This document shows positions 55,065-64,000 of a DNA stretch of 64,000 bases, piece by piece. The first letter of the stretch is position 1, and each line of letters opens with the position of its first letter. Position numbers and translations under genes: made by a program. The stretch is taken from positions 1 to 64,000 of the forward strand of contig NZ_BCQW01000007.1 in NCBI RefSeq assembly GCF_001552275.1, in the 5' to 3' direction. The DNA is from Amphibacillus sediminis NBRC 103570 (GTDB lineage Bacteria > Bacillota > Bacilli > Bacillales > Amphibacillaceae). The notes under the pieces were generated by a model. It was not told the DNA's origin. It was given only the letters and a program-made list of their open reading frames with translations, and did no database searches.

Positions 55065-56336
55065 TTATTGATCTTTTTTTGATAGTTGTAAAGCACGTTT
55101 GAAATCTTTAAGGGATACCCCTCTTCCGTACATCAGCACACCACCACGATATACTCTTGCCCCAATAACTCCTAAAATGATAATCGAACCAACTAAGATC
55201 GCGATACTTAGGGCTACTTCCCAAATTGGAATATCTAACAGCCCAATTCGTAAAAACATAACAAGTGGTGTAAAGAAAGGAATATAAGATGTAATCGTTA
55301 CAAATCCTGACTCTGGGAGGTTAATCCCGAACATAGAAATCATAAATGCCGCAACAATCAGCAAAATAATTGGCGTCATCAGCTGCCCGACATCCTCTAC
55401 CCGACTTACCAAAGAGCCTAGCATAGCAAAGAGGGTAGCATAGAGTAAATAACCAAGTAGGAAAAAGACAACTGCATAAACATACGTTGAAATCGAGATG
55501 TCAGAAAAACCAAATACTTCAAAAAATTCCCCAACAAAATCACTTTGTCTACTTTGAATCATATAATAAGCTGCTACGATAAAAATCAAAATCTGTGTTA
55601 AACCGAGCAGTGCAATACCGATAATTTTTGCAAACATTTGACTAATCGGAGCAGAGCTTGAAATCAGGATCTCCATTACTCGTGAAGACTTCTCGTTAGC
55701 GATATCCATAGCAATCATATTACCATAATTAATCACAGCAAAATATAACACAAAGAGCATGACATAAACGAGTCCACGTGTAACACCAATTTCTTCTTCT
55801 GAACGAGCAGTGGTACCATCAGGTAACTCGATGGCTACTGTTTCAAAAGACACCGGCTCATAGATCGATTCAATAACAGCTGGGTCTATCCCCGCTTCAT
55901 TTGTTGCCATCACGACTTTAATTTGTTGTAAAAAGTTTGTTAATTGAGCTTGATAGGACTGATTTAATAATTGGTCCGTATAATATTCGGCTAAAAACAA
56001 CTCATCATCAGACTGTAAATGTAAGACTCCAACAAATTCTCCAGCTAAAACGGCTTCTTCAGCCTGTTCGAGTGTACCTTGGTAATCTTCTAAAGCAAAA
56101 TCAAGTTCACTCCATTCAACCTGCTCTTCTAGCATTGAATACAGTTGGTCTGTTTCATCGATAACTGCTATGTTCTCAACATCATCATTTGCAAACAAAT
56201 TTATAATTCTATCAAGATTACCTGCTAAAATAACAAATGCAATAAATAATAAGGTCGTGATTATGAACGATTTTGACTTAAATCGGCTAGTGTAAGTTTG
56301 TGAAAGTACAATCCAAAATTTATGCATAGGATTCAC
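55065..56336 (-). CDS. yhaP: ABC-2-type exporter permease (YhaP/NatB-like)
   Basis: This 423-residue permease has one N-terminal helix (about 20-42), an acidic external domain to residue 175, then five or six helices. MDIANEKSSRVMEILISSSAPISQMFAKIIGI is the conserved NatB/YhaP motif. B. subtilis NatAB exports sodium; YhaQP is a paralogue of unknown substrate. It overlaps yhaQ by 17 bp. Confidence 0.9.
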   Translation of the reverse strand: MNPMHKFWIVLSQTYTSRFKSKSFIITTLLFIAFVILAGNLDRIINLFANDDVENIAVIDETDQLYSMLEEQVEWSELDFALEDYQGTLEQAEEAVLAGEFVGVLHLQSDDELFLAEYYTDQLLNQSYQAQLTNFLQQIKVVMATNEAGIDPAVIESIYEPVSFETVAIELPDGTTARSEEEIGVTRGLVYVMLFVLYFAVINYGNMIAMDIANEKSSRVMEILISSSAPISQMFAKIIGIALLGLTQILIFIVAAYYMIQSRQSDFVGEFFEVFGFSDISISTYVYAVVFFLLGYLLYATLFAMLGSLVSRVEDVGQLMTPIILLIVAAFMISMFGINLPESGFVTITSYIPFFTPLVMFLRIGLLDIPIWEVALSIAILVGSIIILGVIGARVYRGGVLMYGRGVSLKDFKRALQLSKKDQ

Positions 56337-57222
56337 CTACCTTCTCAATAAAAATATCATTTAATGACGGTTCTTCTAAAGCAAATTTTCGAACAAAGCC
56401 TTTCTTATGAACGGCCTCAAGAATCGACTGTGAAACAGATTCATCTTCAATCTGTAATTTACATCCTTCTGGGAAGAGTTTTTGACTAACTACTCCTGGC
56501 AAGTCCTTTAAGAAGGTTAAATCAAAATCAGCATGGATAAATAAGTTTTTCTTACCAAATGAACGCTTAATTTCCTTTAATGATCCGTGCACGATTGGCT
56601 TACCGTGTTGCATAATACATAAATATTCACACAATTCTTCTACTGTCGACATTTGGTGTGAAGAAAATACGATAGATGTTCCTTCTTCTTTTAAGGCAAT
56701 CACTGCATTTTTTAATAACTCCACATTAACAGGGTCTAATCCTGAAAATGGCTCATCTAAAATAAGTAATCTTGGCTTATGAATAACAGCAGAAATAAAT
56801 TGAATCTTTTGCTGATTCCCTTTTGATAGTTCTTCAACTTTCTTCTCTAAATAATCAGTGATATTAAAACGCTCTAGCCATTTGTTTAATTCTACTAAAA
56901 TTTCTTTTTTCTCCATCCCTCTTAACCGACCTAAATAAACAATCTGGTCCTTAACTTTTAATTTAGGGTAGAGACCTCTCTCCTCTGGCAAGTAACCAAT
57001 TTCATCGGTTCGATCGTAATTAATCGGTTTACCTTCCCACGTAATTTTACCTTCTGTAGGATCTAGCAAACCAAGAATCATACGAAAAGTCGTTGTTTTA
57101 CCGGCACCGTTAGCACCTAGAAAACCAAAAATTTGTTTTTCTGGTATTTCAATTGATAAATCATCGACCGCAGTAAATTTACCAAATCGTTTTGTTACCC
57201 GATTAATCTGCAAGGTCATCAT
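56320..57222 (-). CDS. yhaQ: ABC exporter ATPase (YhaQ/NatA-like)
   Basis: This 300-residue ATPase has GANGAGKTT, LSKGNQQKIQF and LLILDEPFSGLDP. It pairs with YhaP. ATG 57222 has GAGAGGAG upstream; ATG 57264 lacks one. The best promoter in this window (57438-57467) with a perfect operator-like inverted repeat at its start site lies about 200 bp upstream. Confidence 0.92.
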   Translation of the reverse strand: MMTLQINRVTKRFGKFTAVDDLSIEIPEKQIFGFLGANGAGKTTTFRMILGLLDPTEGKITWEGKPINYDRTDEIGYLPEERGLYPKLKVKDQIVYLGRLRGMEKKEILVELNKWLERFNITDYLEKKVEELSKGNQQKIQFISAVIHKPRLLILDEPFSGLDPVNVELLKNAVIALKEEGTSIVFSSHQMSTVEELCEYLCIMQHGKPIVHGSLKEIKRSFGKKNLFIHADFDLTFLKDLPGVVSQKLFPEGCKLQIEDESVSQSILEAVHKKGFVRKFALEEPSLNDIFIEKVGESYA

Positions 57223-57409
57223 TGTTACTCCTCTCAAATCATTTTTCCCGGTAAAATCTTTCATTATTAATCCTATGTAGAGTAGGCATTGGGCTTAATC
57301 ATCGTTTATCTACCAATACCAAGCCTTTTAAGCAATAGATCAATACTGACTTTACCTTTTTTAGTCAAATCTCCCCCATAAAACGAGTCAATCGACAATT
57401 TTATAGGTC

Positions 57410-57435
57410 ATTATGACAAGTTTTTTTGTCATAAT
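57410..57435 (-). promoter_or_regulatory. Perfect inverted repeat at the yhaQP start site
   Basis: ATTATGACAA-N6-TTGTCATAAT, ten perfect pairs, lies immediately downstream of the -10 box, covering the expected transcription start. This is the classical place for a repressor. The cognate regulator is not known. Confidence 0.7.
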
Positions 57436-57437
57436 CT

Positions 57438-57467
57438 ATTATAAGCATGGCTAACTTATACTGTCAA
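57438..57467 (-). promoter_or_regulatory. Consensus sigma-A promoter of yhaQ-yhaP
   Basis: On the minus strand TTGACA (57462-57467) and TATAAT (57438-57443), both perfect, are spaced by 18 bp. Confidence 0.85.
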
Positions 57468-57776
57468 TGCTAATAAAATAGATTAGCTCAGAATTTAGTA
57501 GCAACACTTCCTGATTTAGGCAACAAGACAGCATTCCGCTCACATTTTCAAAAAATCGGCTAAAATCCTACCTTAATTGATAATTGCATGTCCTAATCAG
57601 CAAACACTGTGTTATGCATGTCCTGATCCTTCTCCTATTAGCATCCTACTCATAGCCTTCCTATTTTATCTCCATATGATTAATGCTTGATTCAGAAAGA
57701 TTAGTAGTATAAGATGTCTCAACCTTTAAGCCTTATGTTAACCATTTAGCTTTCAGTTTTTTCGTAAAAGGAGATT

Positions 57777-58026
57777 TTGATCGCAGTGTAACGGCTGGGG
57801 CTGCGATTACTCGCCCCATCGAAGGGCTTTTGTAAGACTACCACTTCAAGAAATAAGGGAACACGTCAAGTCTAAGTGGGAGATCCAACAGCCAGTAACG
57901 GCTCGATTGGTTCAACTAACGTTCAGTGGGGGAGAGGAAGCTGACTAAGTTCGCGACGTTGTGTCGCAACGTCTGCACGAGCACATCTATGCGTCGAAAC
58001 CCCCACTGAGCGAAGTTTCACTTTAT
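57777..58026 (-). repeat. R1 dispersed element, copy I
   Basis: This full-length copy is in reverse orientation, between crh and yhaQ and in the same sense as both. P2, P3 (GCGAC/GTCGC) and P5 are intact; P4 has one mismatch (AAGTGGTAG). Confidence 0.92.
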
Positions 58027-58104
58027 TTCATAAGCATGATTTTTATTGAGGATGGTTCTCTAATACTCCCAAAAGCATCTAATAGTAGCCTCCCGCGAGC
58101 TGAT

Positions 58105-58133
58105 TAAAAAAGCTTTCCAACCGGAAAGCTTTA
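58105..58133 (-). terminator. Terminator of crh
   Basis: AAAGCTTTCC pairs with GGAAAGCTTT around a 4-nt loop, followed by T6 on the minus strand. It lies 75 bp behind crh. Confidence 0.88.
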
Positions 58134-58208
58134 CGTTCTGTACTTATTAGTGGATGTTAAGATACATGCAAATCATTTACTGACATCGGTCACCTGATAA
58201 ATAAAGAA

Positions 58209-58466
58209 TTAGGAATGATTACTTAAAAAATTAGCTAATGTATCAATGGCTGCTTGGTCATCATCACCGTCACTTAGTAATGTAATCGTATCTCCGGTTG
58301 CAACCGCTAAGCTTAGTAGTCCCATAATGCTTTTGGCATTGACCCGCCTTTCTCCTTTTTCTAAAAATATTTCTGCAGAAAAATGATTGGCTTTTTGAAC
58401 AAATTCTGACACAACTGTCGCCTGCAGCCCAGGCTCAACAGCAACAACTAAAGTTTTCTCTACCAT
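58209..58466 (-). CDS. crh: Catabolite repression HPr-like protein Crh
   Basis: This 85-residue HPr-fold protein has Gln15 in place of the phosphotransfer histidine (EPGLQATV) and keeps the regulatory Ser46 (NAKSIMGLLSLAV). So it cannot pass phosphate to sugars, but HPr kinase can phosphorylate it to act with CcpA in catabolite repression. The segment after Gln15 (ATVVSEFVQKA) departs from the usual ARPAA, which argues for relaxed constraint there. It is the last gene of the yvcI-rapZ-yvcK-whiA-crh cluster, separated from whiA by R1-J. Confidence 0.93.
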   Translation of the reverse strand: MVEKTLVVAVEPGLQATVVSEFVQKANHFSAEIFLEKGERRVNAKSIMGLLSLAVATGDTITLLSDGDDDQAAIDTLANFLSNHS

Positions 58467-58718
58467 TTAACATAGCTCCTTTCAACTTAGCCATCAAACT
58501 ATACCAGTATATGTTCATTTATTTCCAAACAGACCATCCTAGATCGTAAATTTTATCTCTATTTCCAAATAGTGAATTTCATAACGGCTAAAATTCAAAC
58601 AGGCTAATTTCGCTCCGGCTTTCATCCACTTGCTTAGCACTTTGCCTGACGATGCTTTTCCTTAGCATCTTGTTTACGCCTTCCTACACTAATATTGCGC
58701 TTTAACGATATCTCACAC

Positions 58719-58920
58719 TTTATCGCAGTGTAACTGGCTGTAACAAGAAATAAGGTCATGTTTAAGTGGGAGAGCCAACAGCCAGTAACCGGCCCAATTG
58801 GTTCAACTAACGTTCAGTGGGGATAAAGGAAGCTAACTAAGTTCGCGACGTCGTGTGTCGCAACGTCTGCACGAGCACATCCTATGCGTCGAACCCCCAC
58901 TGAACGAAGTTTCATTTTAT
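58719..58920 (-). repeat. R1 dispersed element, copy J (internally deleted)
   Basis: This copy is in reverse orientation between whiA and crh. P1 is perfect over 12 pairs (58811-58822 with 58895-58906). About 45 bp with P5 and the 3' arm of P4 are deleted next to the right end. It begins within 10 bp of the whiA stop codon. Confidence 0.88.
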
Positions 58921-58926
58921 TTAATT

Positions 58927-59871
58927 TTATAGTGGATTGTATTCGTGTTTTAGCTGTTCTGCAAATTGATCGATTTTTTTCAAACGATGATTTATGCCTG
59001 ATTTACTAATCTTCCCTCCACTAACTAATTCGCCTAATTCCTTTAAAGTAGCCTCTTGATGCTCCACTCGCAGCCGTGCAATCTCTTGTAGTTTATCAGG
59101 TAATGCATTTAGTCCAACCGTTTTCTCTATAAACTTGATATTCTCAACTTGGCGAAAAGCAGCTCCGATTGTTTTGTTTAAATTTGCTGTTTCACAGTTG
59201 ACTAGACGATTAACCGAATTACGCATATCACGCATAATTCGTACATCCTCAAATCTAAGCAAAGCCTGATGTGCTCCGGTATAATTCAAAAATTCAGTGA
59301 TTTTTTCAGCCTCTTTAATATAAGAAATATATCCTTTACGTCGCTCCAAAATCCGCGCATGCAAATCAAAATCATTCATCAACTGACATAAAGCATCATT
59401 ATGCTCTTGATAGGCATTAGCTATCTCTAGATGATAGGAGGAGGTTTCGGGATTATTTATCGACCCTCCAGCCAGAAAAGCTCCCCTTAGGTAGGCACGC
59501 TTACAGCATTCTTTTTCTAGATATTTCTTAGATATGGTACGTATTAGCGAGAAGGATGTAGTCAGAATATCGAGATCAACCAATATTTCCTTCGCACCCT
59601 TTTCAATTCGAACGATATAGACATTATTTTTTTTCAGTTTCATCTTTTTACGAACAAGTAATTTGATTGGATACGGATATAAAGATTTAAGCAACACATA
59701 AATCCGTCTGGCAATGGCTGCATTTTCAGTTTGTACATCTAATAAATAGCTTTGTCTTGCAATTGAAATGACACCATTCATTCGAATCAAAGCCGCCAAT
59801 TCTGCTTCTTGACAGCAATTTTTATTTTCAATTTGAGTCATTTCCTTTTTTATTTCCGATGCAAATGACAT
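58927..59871 (-). CDS. whiA: DNA-binding protein WhiA
   Basis: This 314-residue protein has an N-terminal LAGLIDADG-like domain ([35 protein letters not shown]) and a C-terminal helix-turn-helix ([25 protein letters not shown]). In B. subtilis it affects cell division and chromosome segregation. It follows yvcK by 27 bp in the conserved cluster. Confidence 0.96.
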   Translation of the reverse strand: MSFASEIKKEMTQIENKNCCQEAELAALIRMNGVISIARQSYLLDVQTENAAIARRIYVLLKSLYPYPIKLLVRKKMKLKKNNVYIVRIEKGAKEILVDLDILTTSFSLIRTISKKYLEKECCKRAYLRGAFLAGGSINNPETSSYHLEIANAYQEHNDALCQLMNDFDLHARILERRKGYISYIKEAEKITEFLNYTGAHQALLRFEDVRIMRDMRNSVNRLVNCETANLNKTIGAAFRQVENIKFIEKTVGLNALPDKLQEIARLRVEHQEATLKELGELVSGGKISKSGINHRLKKIDQFAEQLKHEYNPL

Positions 59872-59898
59872 GGTTTACTCACCTTTCTCACTATACAT

Positions 59899-60861
59899 TT
59901 AGACATCAATTAAAGAGCAAAGCAATTGTGCTACTTTGTTGGTATCATGTCGTAAGCGGGTTTGCTTCTCATCGATAATATCTGCTTCAATGATTTCCAT
60001 TCCCAATTGCTTTAACCGATCACGGTCGTATACGACTGGGTCCGCATTTTCTTCCGCATATTTAATTCGTGCTGCCTTCGTAATCTGTTTATTATGGACT
60101 AAGATTTTATCAATACAGCCTTTGCCAACATGGTCAATAATAGCTTGGGCATGATCAGCTGCACTATAGCCACCTGTCTCACCTGCTTGTGTCATGACAT
60201 TACATACATAAACCACCTGACCTTTTGCTTCCCTTAGCGCATCTGCAATTTGAGGAACAACTAAATTAGGTAATGTACTTGTATATAAGCTTCCTGGTGA
60301 AATGACAACCAAATCTGATTCCCTTACTGCCTGAACAGCCTCTGGTAATGGTTCAACCGCTTTTGGTTCAACGAAAACACGCTTAATTCGCTTATTTGCT
60401 AATGGAATGTTTGACTCACCAATAACAATCTCACCATCAAACATTTCTGCATGTAAAAATACATTTTGATTAGCTATTGGATAAATGCGTCCCTTTACAT
60501 TAAAAACACGAGCGATTTCTTTAATGCCATTATAAAAATCACCCGTTACTGCAGTCATAGCTGCCAATATTAAGTTCCCCATAGAATGTCCCATCAGTCC
60601 ATTCCCATTTTGAAATCGATGCTGAAATAGACGTTCCATAATAGGCTCTACTTCGGACAAAGCCGCAATTACATTCCGAATATCTCCTGGTGCTGGCATT
60701 GACATCTCTGTTCTTAAACGTCCTGAGCTACCACCATCATCTGCGACTGTTACAATAGCCGATAAAGATATCGGATAATGCTTTAATCCACGAAGTAGCA
60801 CCGGCATGCCGGTTCCCCCACCTAATACAGCCACTTTCTTTTTATCTTTACCATTTGCCAT
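59899..60861 (-). CDS. yvcK: YvcK/MgfK (CofD-like) morphogenesis and gluconeogenic-growth factor
   Basis: This 320-residue protein has the nucleotide motif VAVLGGGTGMPVLLRGL and further CofD-type segments (VTVADDGGSSGRLR, PAPGDIRNVIAAL, GHSMGNLILAA). YvcK binds UDP-sugars and is needed for normal shape on gluconeogenic carbon. ATG 60861 with AAAGGGACATT before it is preferred over ATG 60981 inside rapZ. The start is 2 bp behind the rapZ stop. Confidence 0.95.
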   Translation of the reverse strand: MANGKDKKKVAVLGGGTGMPVLLRGLKHYPISLSAIVTVADDGGSSGRLRTEMSMPAPGDIRNVIAALSEVEPIMERLFQHRFQNGNGLMGHSMGNLILAAMTAVTGDFYNGIKEIARVFNVKGRIYPIANQNVFLHAEMFDGEIVIGESNIPLANKRIKRVFVEPKAVEPLPEAVQAVRESDLVVISPGSLYTSTLPNLVVPQIADALREAKGQVVYVCNVMTQAGETGGYSAADHAQAIIDHVGKGCIDKILVHNKQITKAARIKYAEENADPVVYDRDRLKQLGMEIIEADIIDEKQTRLRHDTNKVAQLLCSLIDV

Positions 60862-60863
60862 CT

Positions 60864-61745
60864 CTAATGTCCCTTTCTTTTGTCTATATCTCGATGTGAT
60901 ACATGTGTGATATATTGTTTGGAGTAATATTGGGCAATATGTTCTGCTAAAGCAACGGAGCGATGCTGGCCACCGGTACATCCAATCGCTATTACAAGCT
61001 GTGACTTGCCCTCCTTTTTATATTGAGGCAACATAAAAGTTAACAGATCCAAAAGTTTTTCTAAAAATTTTTGTGTCTCCGTCCATTTAAAAACATAATC
61101 TGCTACATCTGTTGTTAATCCCGTTAAGGGCTGGAGATGTTCAACATAATGTGGATTAGGTAAAAAACGAACATCAAAAACAAGATCTGCATCAATCGGC
61201 ATCCCATATTTAAAACCAAAAGATATCGTATGAATAGAAAAGCGACGTTGCTCATCCTCACCATATTTAGCGATAATCTTTTCTCGTAATGCTTTTGGTT
61301 TTAAATGAGTCGTATCAATATAGTGCTGTGCGCGTCCGCGCAGTTCTCCTAGTATTTGGCGCTCTTGCTGAATGCCTTCAAGAGGTAAGCCTTCTGGAGC
61401 AAGAGGATGCTGTCGACGCGTTTCTTTATATCGAGAGACGAGTACCTTATCTTGAGCATCTAAAAACAAGATATGCTCCTCCAACCAATCAAGATCTGTT
61501 AGCTGGTCAAGAGCATCGAATAAAGAATCGAAGAATTCTCTACCTCTTAAATCCATAACAAGTGCAACCTTATTAATATTATTAGCTGCATCTTTCATCA
61601 ATTCTAAAAACTTCGGAAGTAGGGCAGGTGGTAGATTATCGACACAATAATAGCCCAAATCTTCAAAGCTTTGGACAGCAACCGTCTTTCCTGCACCCGA
61701 CATTCCCGTAATAATGACTAGCTTTGTCTCACGATTTTCAGTCAT
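60864..61745 (-). CDS. rapZ: RNase adapter/nucleotide-binding protein RapZ (YvcJ)
   Basis: This 293-residue ATP/GTP-binding protein has Walker A GMSGAGKT at residues 14-21 and the conserved C-terminal block [21 protein letters not shown]. subtilis YvcJ hydrolyses GTP and influences competence; E. coli RapZ controls amino-sugar synthesis. ATG 61745 with AAAGGAAGTG before it is preferred over ATG 61769. It lies between yvcI and yvcK. Confidence 0.95.
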   Translation of the reverse strand: MTENRETKLVIITGMSGAGKTVAVQSFEDLGYYCVDNLPPALLPKFLELMKDAANNINKVALVMDLRGREFFDSLFDALDQLTDLDWLEEHILFLDAQDKVLVSRYKETRRQHPLAPEGLPLEGIQQERQILGELRGRAQHYIDTTHLKPKALREKIIAKYGEDEQRRFSIHTISFGFKYGMPIDADLVFDVRFLPNPHYVEHLQPLTGLTTDVADYVFKWTETQKFLEKLLDLLTFMLPQYKKEGKSQLVIAIGCTGGQHRSVALAEHIAQYYSKQYITHVSHRDIDKRKGH

Positions 61746-61771
61746 TGAATCACTTCCTTTCATCATCAATC

Positions 61772-62224
61772 TTAATTAAGTCGATAGCTAATTAATTGAT
61801 CATGCTCATCTAACGCAAAGCTTGCAAAAAGCTGCTGGTTCAATTCAATCATATATTTATGGATAATCCGATCACTGGGGGCGGTAGGAATCGAAGCTAG
61901 TTCAGCCACATCAACCCACTCAAGCTCCCCTTCTGAACACTCTTTTACTAATTCTCCAGAAACCTTGTCGGCTTTAAAAGTGAACATCATCCATTCATCT
62001 TTAGGATATTGAGCTGATTTCTTCGTCATTGTTGCAACACTATATAATTGAGGGTTCGCTACAAGTAACCCTGTTTCTTCTCTAACTTCTCTAATTACGG
62101 ATTCTTTAATCGATTCCCCTGATTCCATCTTTCCACCTGGCATTGCGTACCAACCATAGCGTGGTTTTTTTAATAATAGAACTTGTTGATTATTTATAAT
62201 TAAGCAATTGGTTACACGCTGCAA
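61772..62224 (-). CDS. yvcI: NUDIX hydrolase (YvcI)
   Basis: This 150-residue NUDIX protein has a complete NUDIX box: [26 protein letters not shown] fits G-x5-E-x7-REVxEExG. It starts with TTG (weak AGAGAGTG upstream). A TATAAT lies near 62251. It heads the yvcI-rapZ-yvcK-whiA-crh cluster. Relatives hydrolyse (deoxy)nucleoside triphosphates or RNA caps; the substrate is unknown. Confidence 0.92.
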   Translation of the reverse strand: MQRVTNCLIINNQQVLLLKKPRYGWYAMPGGKMESGESIKESVIREVREETGLLVANPQLYSVATMTKKSAQYPKDEWMMFTFKADKVSGELVKECSEGELEWVDVAELASIPTAPSDRIIHKYMIELNQQLFASFALDEHDQLISYRLN

Positions 62225-62454
62225 GTCTATTCACTCTCTTCATTCATTTATATTCATTATACTATAACAGGAAGGTACTGACTAGTGAACGCCTTCCTAT
62301 GCCACTACTATTATTGAAGCCTATTATAGCTACTTTTTTCGAGTCTAAAAATGAATTACCACTACTAATTATAAGATTACTGCTAATCAAGAAAAAACAC
62401 CTGTAAAAGCTAATTCTTACTATGTTACTAATCTAAAACAAATTATGGAGTTTT

Positions 62455-62874
62455 ATGAAGACTATATTGGAAGGACTATTTAGTACCCTTCTTAGGCTAG
62501 AATCGGATGATGTACCTTCCAAAATATTAATTTATCCTGAGGACTATCCGAAAATACCAAGAGCAAAACCTCGCTTTAAAGACGAATTCGTTCTATAGCA
62601 ATTGAACAGTCACCTTGATAAATTACCTGATTATATAGCTACGATGACTATGATTGTTCAAGAATGTAGAATGAGATATGTGAATTGTGACCTTGAAAAA
62701 AGGTTGTCTATTAGAGGAAAAGATGGATCGCCATTAAAGCAAGAAACATTTAGAGGCGAGTTGAATAAATTAGCCTATGAGCAAAATATAGTGGATAAAT
62801 CAGGTGAGATTTATAGATTCCATAATTATATGGAGATCTGTATAATAAAGAGTAGTTTAATTATTAATCTGTAG
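62455..62874 (+). pseudogene. Remnant of a Tn554-type tyrosine recombinase gene
   Basis: Reading one frame from ATG 62455: [20 protein letters not shown], then TAG (62596-62598), then [26 protein letters not shown]. In intact Tn554-type integrases this reads ..FVLEQLNxHLxxLPxxI..VQECGMRISEL. A stop thus replaces a codon, the middle is deleted after QECRMR, and [33 protein letters not shown], the run-up to the HxFRHTxGT active site, follows before the frame is lost. The active-site His, Arg and Tyr are missing. Confidence 0.8.
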
Positions 62875-62908
62875 ACATATTTTAGGAGTTGTTATAGGAA
62901 TATTTGCA

Positions 62909-63043
62909 ATGAGTTTGTGGAGAAATAATGAGGCAGATTGGCAACTTATGGTTAGTTTAATTATAGGGGGCCTCATTGCAATACTTATTGTATCAAGAAT
63001 AAGAATGTATATTAAAAATGCGAAGGATGAAGCCAGTGAATAG
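62909..63043 (+). CDS. Small single-helix membrane protein
   Basis: A 44-codon frame encodes a polar start (MSLWRNNEADWQ), a helix (LMVSLIIGGLIAILIVSRI) and a charged tail. ATAGGA lies 9 nt before the ATG. It sits between two pseudogenes and may itself be a fragment of a larger membrane protein; the frame stays open upstream to 62865. Confidence 0.4.
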   Translation: MSLWRNNEADWQLMVSLIIGGLIAILIVSRIRMYIKNAKDEASE

Positions 63044-63153
63044 TGGTTGCTTCAATTTAGGTAACGGGTGCATTAGAAAAACACTATAGAAGAATTGGGT
63101 TCTTTTGAATACCTATGCGAGTCTTTAAAATTAAAGCTGTGGGGGTTGAGCAC

Positions 63154-64000
63154 ATGAGAAATGGAAAAACTCATATTGTATTGGAAAACCGTTTTAGAAA
63201 AGTGATTCAAAAGGATAAAAATATACAAAACGCTTATATGCTAATCCATTCGGAAAAGCAGGGTATCCATGTGAATATGGCTGAAGGGTCAACAGGAAGT
63301 ATACCTGCTCACCCTGAGCAACCTTACTTTATTGCAAGTATCGATAAGTTGTTTACTTCTGTGTTAATTGGTAGTTTGGAAGAGCAAGGAAAACTGTCCT
63401 ACGAAGATGCAATCGCTTCTTATTTTGATTCAGAATTACTGCACAACTTACATATTTATAAAGGAAAAGATTACACAAACGAGATTAATAAAACATTTAT
63501 TGAATCACACGTCTGGGTTATTTGGTGATGGCTTAGAAAAATCAAAACAGGGCACATCAATGATGGATTTGCTTCTTGATGAATCACCCCATTCCTGGAC
63601 ACCACATTATATCATTCAATGGTCTAAAGAAAACTTAACATCCCATTTTCCACCAGGTAAAGGATTTTATTATTCAGATACTGGTTATTATCTTTTAATT
63701 TTAATCATTGAGAAAATCACCTCAAAACCATATCATGAGGTACTTAAACAATCACTTTTTCAACCTCTTGAGATGAATCAAACCTATATGATTCAGCACT
63801 CTGAACCAGTGATAAAAAAAGAATATCCTGTTGCAGATTGTTTCTTACACAATAAAAATGTGACACAAGATATTCGTCTCGGGATGGACGAAACTGGCGG
63901 AAGAATAGTTGCTACAACCGAGGACTTATTGAAATTTATGAAAGCCTTAGTATGTAATAAACTCCTCCGTAAAGAATCAATGGAAAAAATGAAGGATTGG
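63154..64000 (+). pseudogene. Frameshifted serine hydrolase (beta-lactamase/PBP4* family), runs off the window
   Basis: The first frame (63154-63528) carries SxxK in FIASIDKLFTS. Near 63490 a one-base insertion shifts it: the next frame continues as LLNHTSGLFGDGLEKSKQG and YYSDTGYYLLILIIEKI (YSD, the YxN-type motif) to the end of the window. Removing one base in GAGATTAATAAAACAT restores one protein. So it is a recent pseudogene or a sequencing error. Confidence 0.75.

Larger units (their letters stand above)
57223..57776. other. Regulatory intergenic region upstream of yhaQ
   Basis: It holds the yhaQ promoter and operator (57410-57467). The rest is AT-rich with nothing recognised. The transcript would carry a leader of about 200 nt. 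Confidence 0.5.

Overview
The window comes from a low-GC Gram-positive bacterium of the family Bacillaceae. Nearly every protein resembles its Bacillus subtilis counterpart, and ComK, a YjcZ-type peptide, Crh, WhiA, bacilliredoxin and EcsAB are lineage markers. Gene order repeats blocks of the B. subtilis chromosome: yclNOPQ, addB-addA, yhfI-lplJ, the yha/ecs/hit/prsA region, and yvcI-rapZ-yvcK-whiA-crh. Acidic secreted proteins (OpuAC, PrsA), a complete OpuA glycine-betaine importer and two GbsR-type regulators suggest a halotolerant, perhaps alkaliphilic organism such as an Amphibacillus/Gracilibacillus relative. The genus is an inference.

Layout. 0-9 kb: copper efflux (csoR-copA), Zur, a 6-TM membrane protein, a universal stress protein, an M14 peptidase and a YdbM-like flavoprotein, separated by repeats. 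9-12 kb: chemotaxis genes cheX-cheW-cheY-mcp. 12.6-16.7 kb: a Fur-box-preceded siderophore importer (yclN-O-P-Q). 16.9-25 kb: brxA with a structured 3' RNA, then addB-addA. 25-30 kb: a TVP38 protein, comK, lplJ and yhfI. 30.7-35.5 kb: liaF-liaS-liaR followed by pbpF, with a 6S-like RNA candidate beyond liaF. 35.8-40 kb: yhaA, ecsA-ecsB, hit, yhaH. 40.4-44.2 kb: opuA operon with a divergent GbsR-type regulator and a perfect 18-bp palindrome between them. 44.5-50.5 kb: yhaJ-like gene, a 36-residue YjcZ-type peptide, prsA, a thioredoxin-fold protein, a divergent YhaM, a one-cysteine CMD protein and a second GbsR. 50.5-57.2 kb: yhaO-yhaN nuclease complex and the yhaQ-yhaP exporter. 58.2-62.2 kb: yvcI-rapZ-yvcK-whiA-crh. 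62.4-64 kb: decayed accessory DNA (a Tn554-type recombinase remnant and a frameshifted serine hydrolase).

The most unusual content is non-coding. One family of dispersed elements of about 250 bp (R1, ten copies) carries imperfect terminal inverted repeats and several internal hairpins. One copy sits inside the siderophore operon and two near-identical copies bracket a membrane-protein gene. A second family (R2, five copies) has nested hairpins and often lies directly behind the 3' end of a gene; one copy supplies the comK stop codon. A roughly 135-nt RNA closed by a long helix and followed by a terminator lies behind brxA. No intact transposase, CRISPR array, rRNA or tRNA gene was seen.
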